Part shown: one piece after another, positions 1 to 5,396 of the stretch
Layout: each line of letters opens with the position of its first letter
Numbering within the stretch: the stretch's first letter is position 1
Source of the DNA: Kiritimatiellales bacterium
GTDB lineage: Bacteria > Verrucomicrobiota > Kiritimatiellia > Kiritimatiellales > Pontiellaceae
Length of the DNA: 5,462 nt
Direction of reading: 5' to 3'
Assembly (NCBI GenBank): GCA_015486775.1
Contig: WFRA01000410.1
Location: 1-5,462 of the forward strand
Program-made: the position numbers and the translations under genes
The notes under the pieces: model-generated
Databases searched by the model: none
What the model was told of the DNA's origin: nothing
The model's input: the letters and a program-made list of their open reading frames with translations, nothing else

Positions 1-1433
1 CCCCGGTTCATCCAGCCGACGATGTCGCCGTCGTCCCGGGCACCGTTGCCGGGGTTGCGGTTGCCAGAAAAGTTGCTGAACGCCGGATAGCTTTCGTCAC
101 GAACAACGGGCTGCTGCGAATAGAAGTCGGTGATGTCCGCCGGAACAGAGCGCCACATGTCGTGCGCCCCATTGTTCCAGTAGCAGACAAAGCCCCTGCG
201 CCCCTGGTTGAGCGCCCGGTAGAAAAAGGGATTGTTGATCCAAGGCATGGAACCGTCGGTGCGCCCGTTGCAAAGCACGAGAAACGGAAGATCGCCGGAA
301 TATTCCCGCGCGATGCGTTCGCTGTCCATCCGCTCCATCACGGGAATCCCCTCCGAGCACATGACGGTTTCGTCGCAGGGCCGTCCACAAAGGCCGTCGA
401 GCCGCACCAGGTTGTATTTCCCGTCCTTCCCGGCGCGACGGGTGTAGGCGGGGATGGGTACATTGCTAAAAATCGAGGCAAAAACTTCGGGGTGGTGGAA
501 TCCAACGGAAATCGCCCCGCTGCCGCCCATGGAGGTTCCCCTGATGTAGGTCCGGCGGGGGTCGGTTCCAAAATGCCGCTGCGCCCAGCGCACCAAGTAG
601 AGCAGATGTTCCTCGGTGTAGTTGACCACCACCCCGCCGGCAACGGTCTGCGGGTCGTAGATGTGGTCGTTGCAGCCATACCACCAGGTGTTGATGGCCT
701 TGACGTGGTCGCGCTTGTCCCATGAAAACAGAAGCGGGCGGTTGACCCACATCCGGTCGAGCGGCTTGATGACAATATTGCCGTCCCGGCCTTCAACGAC
801 AAACTTGCGAGCCAGCCCTTCGCGCCAGCCCTGCCGCCCGTCGCCGAAGAGCAAAAAGTTGGCCTTGCGGTTTGCATCGGTTCCGCCACCGCGGCCGTGC
901 AGCTCCAGCGTAAGGCTTCCGCCCGCTGCGCTTCCGGCCGCCGGGGCGTCCCCGATCCGAATGGGTTCCGGAAACGCGGGAACACCCTCGGCCTTCGCCG
1001 ATTCGGAAACGGCACCGGATGGGGAAACAACGGCAAAATACATCGGCTGCGGATCGGCAGGCGCAATGGTGTGCACGAACAATCCATCCCGGGGTTCCAG
1101 CTCCTTTCCAGCGATTGGAAATCCATGCGTGCGGTCGGGGGTGGCCTGGGCATCGAACGAGGCCGGATCGCGCCACCAGTCGCAGGCGCTGTGCGCCTCG
1201 ATGTGGTGCCCGACCAGCTTGGCCCGAGCCAGATTCGATGCGGTGATGGGACGGTTGTGCAAATAGACCTGGAACGTGGTGCCGTCGGGAACCGGCGCCT
1301 CTTCCCAAGTCAAAAACACCTGGCCAAAGCGCACCGTGGCCACCAAATTGGAAACAGCGATTCCGGCCCCCTGTGCCGCAGAGAGGCAGAGGAGGAAGAG
1401 GAGTAGCGGAAGGATTGCCCGTTTTATTTTCAT
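1..1433 (-). CDS. Secreted alpha/beta-hydrolase, probable carbohydrate esterase (C-terminus cut by window edge)
   Basis: The frame is open for 477 codons from ATG at 1433 to the left edge, with no stop, so the gene is partial. Residues 1-22 form a signal peptide (MKIKR, then a Leu-rich core, then SAAQGA), so the product is exported. Residues 25-150 look like a fibronectin-III-like beta domain (NLVATVRFGQVFLTW, then QVYLHNRPI). A second beta-rich stretch follows, then the hydrolase domain from about 245. The nucleophile elbow is GTSMGG with Ser301; Asp393 in NGRTDGS and His424 in NNGAHDMW complete a plausible triad. The GxSxGG elbow and order match esterases of the feruloyl/acetyl-xylan (CE1-like) type and S9-like hydrolases. 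The substrate cannot be read from sequence; a plant or algal polysaccharide ester is inferred. The start is supported by AAGG at 1440-1443, six bases upstream, and by the signal peptide. Its upstream region is repeat-filled and shows no clear promoter. Confidence 0.85.
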   Translation of the reverse strand, partial: MKIKRAILPLLLFLLCLSAAQGAGIAVSNLVATVRFGQVFLTWEEAPVPDGTTFQVYLHNRPITASNLARAKLVGHHIEAHSACDWWRDPASFDAQATPDRTHGFPIAGKELEPRDGLFVHTIAPADPQPMYFAVVSPSGAVSESAKAEGVPAFPEPIRIGDAPAAGSAAGGSLTLELHGRGGGTDANRKANFLLFGDGRQGWREGLARKFVVEGRDGNIVIKPLDRMWVNRPLLFSWDKRDHVKAINTWWYGCNDHIYDPQTVAGGVVVNYTEEHLLYLVRWAQRHFGTDPRRTYIRGTSMGGSGAISVGFHHPEVFASIFSNVPIPAYTRRAGKDGKYNLVRLDGLCGRPCDETVMCSEGIPVMERMDSERIAREYSGDLPFLVLCNGRTDGSMPWINNPFFYRALNQGRRGFVCYWNNGAHDMWRSVPADITDFYSQQPVVRDESYPAFSNFSGNRNPGNGARDDGDIVGWMNR

Positions 1434-1461
1434 GCTCGGCCTTGTTTTTTGATCGCTAATT

Positions 1462-1522
1462 TGCACGAATCCCACGAATCGAGGAGAGTTTGAAAATTCG
1501 TGCAATTCGCGTTATTCGCGAT
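1462..1522. repeat. ATTCGYG 9-bp periodic repeat, block A
   Basis: Two inverted units (reverse complement ATTCGTGGG and ATTCGTGCA, at 1471-1479 and 1462-1470) are followed by a 16-base spacer. Three direct units then follow in exact 9-base register: ATTCGTGCA at 1496, ATTCGCGTT at 1505 and ATTCGCGAT at 1514. The outer inverted unit pairs perfectly over 10 bp with the first direct unit (1461-1470 with 1496-1505), so the block can fold as a hairpin. It lies just upstream of the esterase start on the minus strand. It resembles dispersed intergenic repeats of PVC bacteria; function is unknown. Confidence 0.75.
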
Positions 1523-1549
1523 CCTAATCCTTCGTCAATATTTTTCACA

Positions 1550-1649
1550 ATCTGCGTTTATCCGCGAAATCCGCGGTCTATTTCATTTGCGGCTCTGCCG
1601 CGCTATCAGTCGGTGGCCATCTGCGTTTATCTGTGGTTCTCTGCTGCAA
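1550..1649. repeat. ATCTGCG/ATCCGCG intergenic repeat cluster
   Basis: Units ATCTGCGTTT (1550), ATCCGCGAA (1560) and ATCCGCGGT (1569) lie head to tail with a 9-10 base period. A second group begins at 1619 (ATCTGCGTTT, then ATCTGTGGTT, then a decayed CTCTGCTGC). Between the groups is a tight hairpin, GCGGC-TCT-GCCGC, at 1589-1601. The units differ in sequence from the flanking ATTCGYG blocks but share their period. Translation of this DNA gives low-complexity peptides such as ICVYPRNPRS, an artefact of the repeat. Together with blocks A and B this accounts for most of the 461-bp gap between the esterase and the lectin-like gene. Confidence 0.7.
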
Positions 1650-1718
1650 TTGGTACCTTACCTTCCAAATTCGATCACGTTTACACGGCATTTTTGAACT
1701 CGGGTGGAAGAATTGTGG

Positions 1719-1794
1719 ATCACGAATCACGCAAATGGGGAAAAGGGTTGGAAAGTTAATTTTATAAATTCGTGCGATTCGCGTGATTCGTGAT
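1719..1794. repeat. ATTCGYG 9-bp periodic repeat, block B, with 14-bp inverted repeat
   Basis: Two inverted units at 1719-1736 (reverse complement ATTTGCGTG, ATTCGTGAT) are separated by a 31-base spacer from three direct units in exact 9-base register: ATTCGTGCG at 1768, ATTCGCGTG at 1777 and ATTCGTGAT at 1786. The arms 1719-1732 and 1781-1794 are a perfect 14-bp inverted repeat. The architecture, two inverted units then three direct, is the same as in block A, so the two blocks are probably copies of one element type. Confidence 0.78.
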
Positions 1795-1833
1795 TGGAAA
1801 AAATACGTGGTTCCGGCTTCACCGGGTTGGGGT

Positions 1834-1882
1834 AAACGAGAGCCGGGATTCTGCATCTCCAGAAATCCCGACCGGCTCGTTT
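1834..1882 (-). terminator. Hairpin after the lectin-like gene, probable terminator
   Basis: An outer stem AAACGAG/CTCGTTT (1834-1840 with 1876-1882) and an inner stem CGGGATT/AATCCCG (1844-1850 with 1864-1870) are separated by a small asymmetric internal loop. The hairpin starts 12 bases beyond the stop of the minus-strand gene ending at 1895. In the minus transcript only three U follow within the stem, so the U-tract is weak. It may act as a terminator or as a 3'-end-protecting structure. Confidence 0.5.
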
Positions 1883-1894
1883 TCGGCGACTCTT

Positions 1895-3571
1895 TTATTG
1901 AATAATCAACTTGATGAATTTTTGGTCTTCCACCAGATCCATGGTGTTGGTCACGAAGTCCAGCGCGCCGCCAGTGACGTTGGTGCCCTCGACCGTGTAG
2001 CCGGCATCGACCCACGGCCCCGTGGCGAGATCCGTGCTGGTTTCGAGATGGTAGGACAATCCGCTTTGCGGGTCGGAGAGCTGCGGATAGATGTAGCCGA
2101 AGAAGTCGCCTCCGGCATCTTCCACCACGGCGAACTCCGGCGAGGTGCCCTGGTCGAGCGCGTTGGTCGGGTCACCGCCCAGGCCATACTCGTAGAAGTT
2201 GACCAGGCCGTCGCCGTCAGGGTCGTCGCCTTCCGCACCGATATCGACGCCCCAGAGACCCGCCCATCCGGCATAGCCATAGAGGGCACCCGTGGCAACG
2301 GTTAGCCTGAAATTATTGAACTTGGTGCTGTATCCCAGGGCGTCCGTGTAAGCGACGGCATATCCGCCGGTAAAGCTGGCGTTGGCATCCACCCCGTTGG
2401 TCACCGTATTAAGCACCTCGGGTGATCCCGTTTTCCGAATGGTAAAATCAAAGTCATACGGAGTGTCGGACTTTACGGTGAGCGTGTAAAAGTCGGTATG
2501 GTAGGTGAAGGGCTGCGTGGCGTGCCCGCTCTTGATAACCCCCAGCGAACCGCCAACATTCCGAAGCAGCTGCCAGTCGTCATAGCCGCCCTTGAAGCGA
2601 AGCATGTAGAAATTATCCTTGTCTTGGTAGTTAAATGCTACACCGCACCATACTTTTGTACCCTGAGCCCTCACATCCATACTCAGAGTAAAGTTGGTGC
2701 CGTTCCCGCTGATGGTTTCCAAGGCATCGTTGTACAGCGCAACGGGCTTTTCGAATCCGTGCGAGGCTAAGGTCTTGGAATTGACGAGCCACTCATTGGT
2801 GGTACTTTCCTGATGCCAATCCGCGCCGATAAGGGAAACGTCGTTGCTTACAACTGTGTCAGGACGGTCGAAGTTGTCGGCGACGGTTGTGCTGGCCACC
2901 GAAGCGGTTTCAAGGCTGAAATTGTCGAATCGGGCAAATTCGGTTCCGTTGGTCGATGTCGAGTTGAGCAGCAATCCCGCATAACCGTTAGCAAAGTGTT
3001 CACCGGCATCGAACGCTTCCGCCAGCATTATAGTATCACCTGATGAAAGGTTCTTGATCTCCACGGTGAATCCATAGGCATAGTCCGAGGTGACCTTTAC
3101 GCGGTAGAAGGTATCCAGTCCAAATGCAAATATCTCGGTCGCGTGACCGGACAGAAGAACCGTCCAGGATCCGCCGACTCGGGCGAGGATCTGGTAGCCG
3201 TCGGTTCCAGCCTTGAAGCGGGCACAATAGTAGTTGTTGTCGTCCTGGTAGTTGAAAGCCACACCCGACCACACATTGCTGGTTGCCGCGGCCACATCCA
3301 CGGAGACGACGAAATTTCCGTTCCCCCCGCCGATGGTCTGCTGCGCGGTGTTGTACATCAGCCCCGGATCCGCGGAGATTGTCGAATAGACCGTGTTGCT
3401 GCCGATCCGCCAACGGCTGTTCAGGCTTCCCGACTGCGCCCAGTTTGCGCCGATCAATGTCGTGTCGGTGGACGAAACGGTATCCGCCCGGTTAAAGTCG
3501 TCCGTGACGGTTGCCGCCCAAGTTGTGAGCGCGGCAAACAGTAAACTGCTGATCCATATTCCCTTCTTCAT
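1895..3571 (-). CDS. Secreted protein with tandem LamG/concanavalin-A-like domains and Ca-binding C-terminal region
   Basis: The protein has 558 residues. A signal peptide (MKKGIWISSLLFAALTTWA, cleavage near 19-20) directs export. Two homologous beta-sandwich-type domains follow: about 21-222 (DDFNRADT to FDNFSL) and 229-424 (DNFDRPDT to FNNFRL). They share landmarks such as W-GVAFNYQD (101-110 and 308-317), RFK, VGGS and SGHAT, indicating internal duplication. The fold class, LamG or DUF1080-like, is inferred from pattern; no catalytic residues are evident, so carbohydrate binding is the likelier role. Residues 449-469 (DDPDGDGLVNFYEYG...) resemble thrombospondin type-3 calcium loops. The last ~80 residues (GLSYHLETSTDL, ending FIKLIIQ) match a C-terminal module recalled from Kiritimatiellota/Verrucomicrobiota secreted proteins. 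No PEP-CTERM or LPXTG signal is present. The start at 3571 is chosen over an in-frame ATG at 3622 because AGGAGG sits nine bases upstream and the signal peptide begins there. Confidence 0.87.
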   Translation of the reverse strand: MKKGIWISSLLFAALTTWAATVTDDFNRADTVSSTDTTLIGANWAQSGSLNSRWRIGSNTVYSTISADPGLMYNTAQQTIGGGNGNFVVSVDVAAATSNVWSGVAFNYQDDNNYYCARFKAGTDGYQILARVGGSWTVLLSGHATEIFAFGLDTFYRVKVTSDYAYGFTVEIKNLSSGDTIMLAEAFDAGEHFANGYAGLLLNSTSTNGTEFARFDNFSLETASVASTTVADNFDRPDTVVSNDVSLIGADWHQESTTNEWLVNSKTLASHGFEKPVALYNDALETISGNGTNFTLSMDVRAQGTKVWCGVAFNYQDKDNFYMLRFKGGYDDWQLLRNVGGSLGVIKSGHATQPFTYHTDFYTLTVKSDTPYDFDFTIRKTGSPEVLNTVTNGVDANASFTGGYAVAYTDALGYSTKFNNFRLTVATGALYGYAGWAGLWGVDIGAEGDDPDGDGLVNFYEYGLGGDPTNALDQGTSPEFAVVEDAGGDFFGYIYPQLSDPQSGLSYHLETSTDLATGPWVDAGYTVEGTNVTGGALDFVTNTMDLVEDQKFIKLIIQ

Positions 3572-3580
3572 GGTTCCTTT

Positions 3581-3586
3581 CCTCCT
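3581..3586 (-). promoter_or_regulatory. Shine-Dalgarno AGGAGG that decides the start at 3571
   Basis: The minus strand reads AGGAGG nine bases before ATG 3571. The alternative in-frame ATG at 3622 would prepend 17 charged residues to the signal peptide (MDKRFGLSKATNRRKGT) and place this site inside the coding sequence, so the shorter protein is preferred. Confidence 0.8.
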
Positions 3587-3633
3587 GTTGGTTGCTTTTG
3601 AAAGGCCGAACCTCTTGTCCAACCTCGTGAATG

Positions 3634-3660
3634 ACTATAGCGCACCTCTGCTCCATCCAA
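3634..3660 (-). promoter_or_regulatory. Candidate sigma-70-type promoter of the lectin-like gene
   Basis: On the minus strand, TATAGT (3634-3639) lies 15 bases after TTGGAT (3655-3660), preceded by an AT-rich tract at 3661-3676 that could act as an UP element. The spacing is short; shifting the -35 to TTTGGA gives 16. Predicted transcription would begin near 3627, leaving a leader of about 55 nucleotides with the AGGAGG site. The -10 match is good and the -35 is weak. Confidence 0.35.
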
Positions 3661-3772
3661 ATAAAATAATAATTTTCACTAATTTCCAGCACGGTAGGAT
3701 TCAATACCCCGCCCTTCCCTCTTCCCGGCTCGACACAATGGAGCGCGGCATGGCCGTACCCAAGGAGTTTCC

Positions 3773-3852
3773 CCAACGAATGACTGAAAGCAGCGAATGG
3801 GGGCAAAATCTCTGGCGACCATTCAATTCGTTGCTTTCTGTCAATTCGTTGG
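3773..3852. repeat. Large imperfect palindrome (80 bp) in the intergenic region
   Basis: The left arm 3773-3800 and right arm 3819-3852 are inverted copies around an 18-base loop. The outer nine pairs are perfect (CCAACGAAT/ATTCGTTGG). Then come GAC/GTC, a mismatch, GAAAGCA/TGCTTTC, a G-T wobble position and CGAAT/ATTCG. The right arm has a one-base insertion and a five-base insertion, so it carries two direct copies of TCAATTCGTTG 17 bases apart (from 3823 and 3840). It lies about 200 bp upstream of the lectin-like gene, before its candidate promoter. It could be a REP/MITE-like element, a structured RNA or a regulator-binding site; no coding potential is credible here. Confidence 0.65.
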
Positions 3853-3939
3853 AACGCCTAGACCCGTAAACCTTGCCTGAAGAACTGTTTTGATGGATAG
3901 CAAAACAAAGAGCGCAAGGAGACTGTGTCAACAAAAGCC

Positions 3940-3994
3940 CCCCTATTATTCAGCAAACCCTCTTCTCGTGTGCTTTATTTGCAGAATAATGGGG
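3940..3994 (-). terminator. Terminator hairpin of the ATPase gene
   Basis: The arms are CCCC-(T)-ATTATTC-A-GCAAA (3940-3957) and TTTGC-A-GAATAAT-GGGG (3978-3994): 16 base pairs interrupted by one bulged T and one A-A mismatch, with a 20-base loop. It begins 40 bases beyond the TGA of the ATPase at 4035. In the minus transcript the stem is followed by GGCTTTTGTT, an acceptable U-rich tail. Position, stem length and tail support intrinsic termination. Confidence 0.6.
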
Positions 3995-4034
3995 AGAGAA
4001 ACGGAGTTTTGATTCCGGCCATGGCGGCTCGGAT

Positions 4035-5234
4035 TCACACCAACTGGGACAGGAAGGTCAGTGCCGGCACGGCAACCGGACGGGTGTAGTCGAAACAGTT
4101 GATGTTTTCGAAGGGAAGGTTGCATGCAACCTGAAAGGCATGTTCGGCACCGGTTGCCTGCTGGTAATGCCTGAGGGCGGGTGAAATGGCGGTGTCGGAC
4201 TCTTTCGCTTCAACCAAAAACCAGACCTGCCCATCCCTGATGACGGCAAAGTCGACTTCTCTCTTCTGCTTGTCTCGGATATAGCAGAGTTCAAATTTTC
4301 CAAAACCGAGATCGGTCCAGCATTCAACCGCCTTCAACAAGTGGCAGGCGATCAGGGTTTCCGTTCGTTGACCGGCATCCGATATACCCGACCAATCCCG
4401 TAAAAACCACTTTGGTTCTTTTCGCAACGCCTTGTTCAGGTTTTTGAACCAAGGCCGAACCAGAAATCCGTAGTGGGTGGAGACCAGCGTGTTGACCCAT
4501 TCTTTCGCCGTCCTTGGCGAGATCTGGACCTGATTGGCCAGATTGGAGAAAATCAACTGCTCCCCCGAGCGCGCAGCAAGCACTTTCGCCATGATTTCGA
4601 GCAGGGTCAATTCCTGGATACGAGTCAGATCGCGCAGATCTTCCTTGAAAAGCCTTTCATTGCGCAGCCTATGCCACCGAGTCGAAAAACGGTCTTCGTT
4701 TTTGAGCAGGGGTTCGGGAAAGCCCCCTCGCTGCCGGAGAACGGCCCATTGCGGCACCGACAGTTCAACCTGCCCCGATATCGGATCGCCGGGATCGGTC
4801 TTCCCGCAGAGTTCCGCGACAGAGAACGGATGGATTCGATAAGGAAAGTAGCGCCCCATAAGACTGTCGCCGCCACGCCGGTAGACATCGAGTTTTGCGG
4901 ATCCGGTGACCATGATTCGGCATTGGTTTTCATACGTGTCGAAAAAACCCTTCAGGAAATTCTTCCATTTGGGAAACTTGTGGAGCTCGTCAAAAGCCAC
5001 CACGGGCAGTTTTTCTTTTGGGTTGTCCAATTGGCATTTTTCGGCAATGGCTTCGGGCCCGTTGACGATCAACTGCTGGTGGTTGTGGTTGTCCCAATCG
5101 AAATAGTAGTCCGCGAGCTGGCGGGCGATGGTTGTTTTTCCCACCTGTCGCGGTCCGCTCATAAACAGCATTTGGCGATGGCTGCGCAAATGTTCGCTTG
5201 CGATGGATTGGTAGATTCTTGCCCTGTTTTTCAT
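4035..5234 (-). CDS. ATP-binding protein, AAA_14 + DUF4143 architecture
   Basis: The protein has 399 residues, the usual length for this family of cytoplasmic P-loop ATPases. The Walker A is GPRQVGKT (27-34), the Walker B is VVAFDE (78-83) and a sensor-1-like VTGS is at 109-112. A GGFPEP motif typical of the family is at 170-175. Residues about 205-255 (LANQVQISPRTAKEWVNTL) look like a winged helix-turn-helix. The C-terminal part keeps a PD-(D/E)XK-like set: Glu292, Asp328 in REVDFAV and Glu342-Ala-Lys344 in FLVEAKES, so this nuclease-like domain may be active or a DNA-binding relic. The cellular role of this family is not established. The gene is transcribed alone, with its own promoter region and terminator. 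No Shine-Dalgarno precedes ATG 5234, and the frame is closed by a stop at 5256-5258. Sampled stretches are less GC-rich than the neighbouring genes, which may reflect horizontal acquisition. Confidence 0.9.
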   Translation of the reverse strand: MKNRARIYQSIASEHLRSHRQMLFMSGPRQVGKTTIARQLADYYFDWDNHNHQQLIVNGPEAIAEKCQLDNPKEKLPVVAFDELHKFPKWKNFLKGFFDTYENQCRIMVTGSAKLDVYRRGGDSLMGRYFPYRIHPFSVAELCGKTDPGDPISGQVELSVPQWAVLRQRGGFPEPLLKNEDRFSTRWHRLRNERLFKEDLRDLTRIQELTLLEIMAKVLAARSGEQLIFSNLANQVQISPRTAKEWVNTLVSTHYGFLVRPWFKNLNKALRKEPKWFLRDWSGISDAGQRTETLIACHLLKAVECWTDLGFGKFELCYIRDKQKREVDFAVIRDGQVWFLVEAKESDTAISPALRHYQQATGAEHAFQVACNLPFENINCFDYTRPVAVPALTFLSQLV

Positions 5235-5236
5235 AT

Positions 5237-5300
5237 GACCAAAATAAACATACTGTCAAAACAGTCAAGACCAAAATGAACACCGCTTCAAAATAGTCTA
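5237..5300. repeat. Degenerate 32-bp tandem repeat, operator-like, at the ATPase start
   Basis: Unit 1 (5237-5268) and unit 2 (5269-5300) match at 24 of 32 positions. Each holds a GACCAAAATRAACA box and, 19 bases on, a TCAAAAYAGTC box, so two boxes alternate in register with a 32-base period. In unit 1 the second box also forms a small palindrome, ACTGT-CAAA-ACAGT (5252-5256 with 5261-5265). The array ends two bases before the start codon and overlaps the likely promoter, which suggests a regulator-binding site. Autoregulation by the ATPase's own winged helix is possible but unproven. Confidence 0.6.
5241..5268 (-). promoter_or_regulatory. Candidate promoter of the ATPase gene, predicted leaderless
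   Basis: On the minus strand, TTGACT (5263-5268) and TATTTT (5241-5246) are 16 bases apart. A start seven bases beyond the -10 would fall at about 5234, the A of the ATG. No ribosome-binding site is visible between them, consistent with a leaderless message. An alternative TTGACA one repeat-half later would put its -10 over the start codon, which is less likely. Confidence 0.4.
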
Positions 5301-5356
5301 GGTTCGTCGACCAAGATTCCCGACCCTGGAAACACCCGCGAAACCCCACAGAGGAA

Positions 5357-5382
5357 CTTGCAAAACCTCTGGGTTTTGCAAG
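5357..5382 (-). terminator. Perfect 11-bp hairpin after the right-edge gene
   Basis: CTTGCAAAACC (5357-5367) and GGTTTTGCAAG (5372-5382) form a perfect 11-bp stem with a four-base loop. It lies 14 bases beyond the stop at 5397. The minus transcript continues with TTCCTCT, a poor U-tract. The loop-side CCTCTG can also pair with CAGAGG at 5349-5354 or AGAGG at 5381-5385, so alternative folds exist. Position favours a terminator. Confidence 0.55.
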
Positions 5383-5396
5383 AGGATCTCTACAGG

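Noticed and set aside
162..725. 187-codon plus-strand open frame
   Set aside because: It lies antisense to the esterase, whose frame has a signal peptide and full catalytic triad; the plus-strand peptide has no recognisable motif and arises from high GC.
1490..1759. 89-codon plus-strand open frame in the intergenic repeats
   Set aside because: The peptide is only the translation of the 9-base-period repeats (RAIRVIRD, ICVYPRNPRS); no coding evidence.
1462..1794. Possible CRISPR array
   Set aside because: Units are about 9 bases without unique spacers of regular length and occur in both orientations; no cas genes nearby.
3492..3806. 104-codon minus-strand open frame overlapping the start of the lectin-like gene
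   Set aside because: It crosses the promoter, Shine-Dalgarno and signal peptide region of the well-supported gene and its peptide shows no family motif.
3887..3906. Small hairpin GTTTTG-8-CAAAAC; its ACTGTTTTGA also matches part of the ATPase operator
   Set aside because: A six-pair stem and a ten-base match are within chance for AT-rich intergenic DNA; no partner site or tail supports a function.
3701..3934. 77-codon minus-strand open frame
   Set aside because: It is built on the palindrome (repeated SNEL in the peptide) and shows no ribosome-binding site or known motif; treated as repeat-derived.
4473..5279. 268-codon plus-strand open frame
   Set aside because: It is the antisense shadow of the ATPase, which has clear Walker motifs on the minus strand.
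5349..5385. Competing hairpins suggesting an attenuator
   Set aside because: The alternative stems are only five to six pairs against a perfect 11-pair stem, and no leader peptide or downstream gene in the right position is present.
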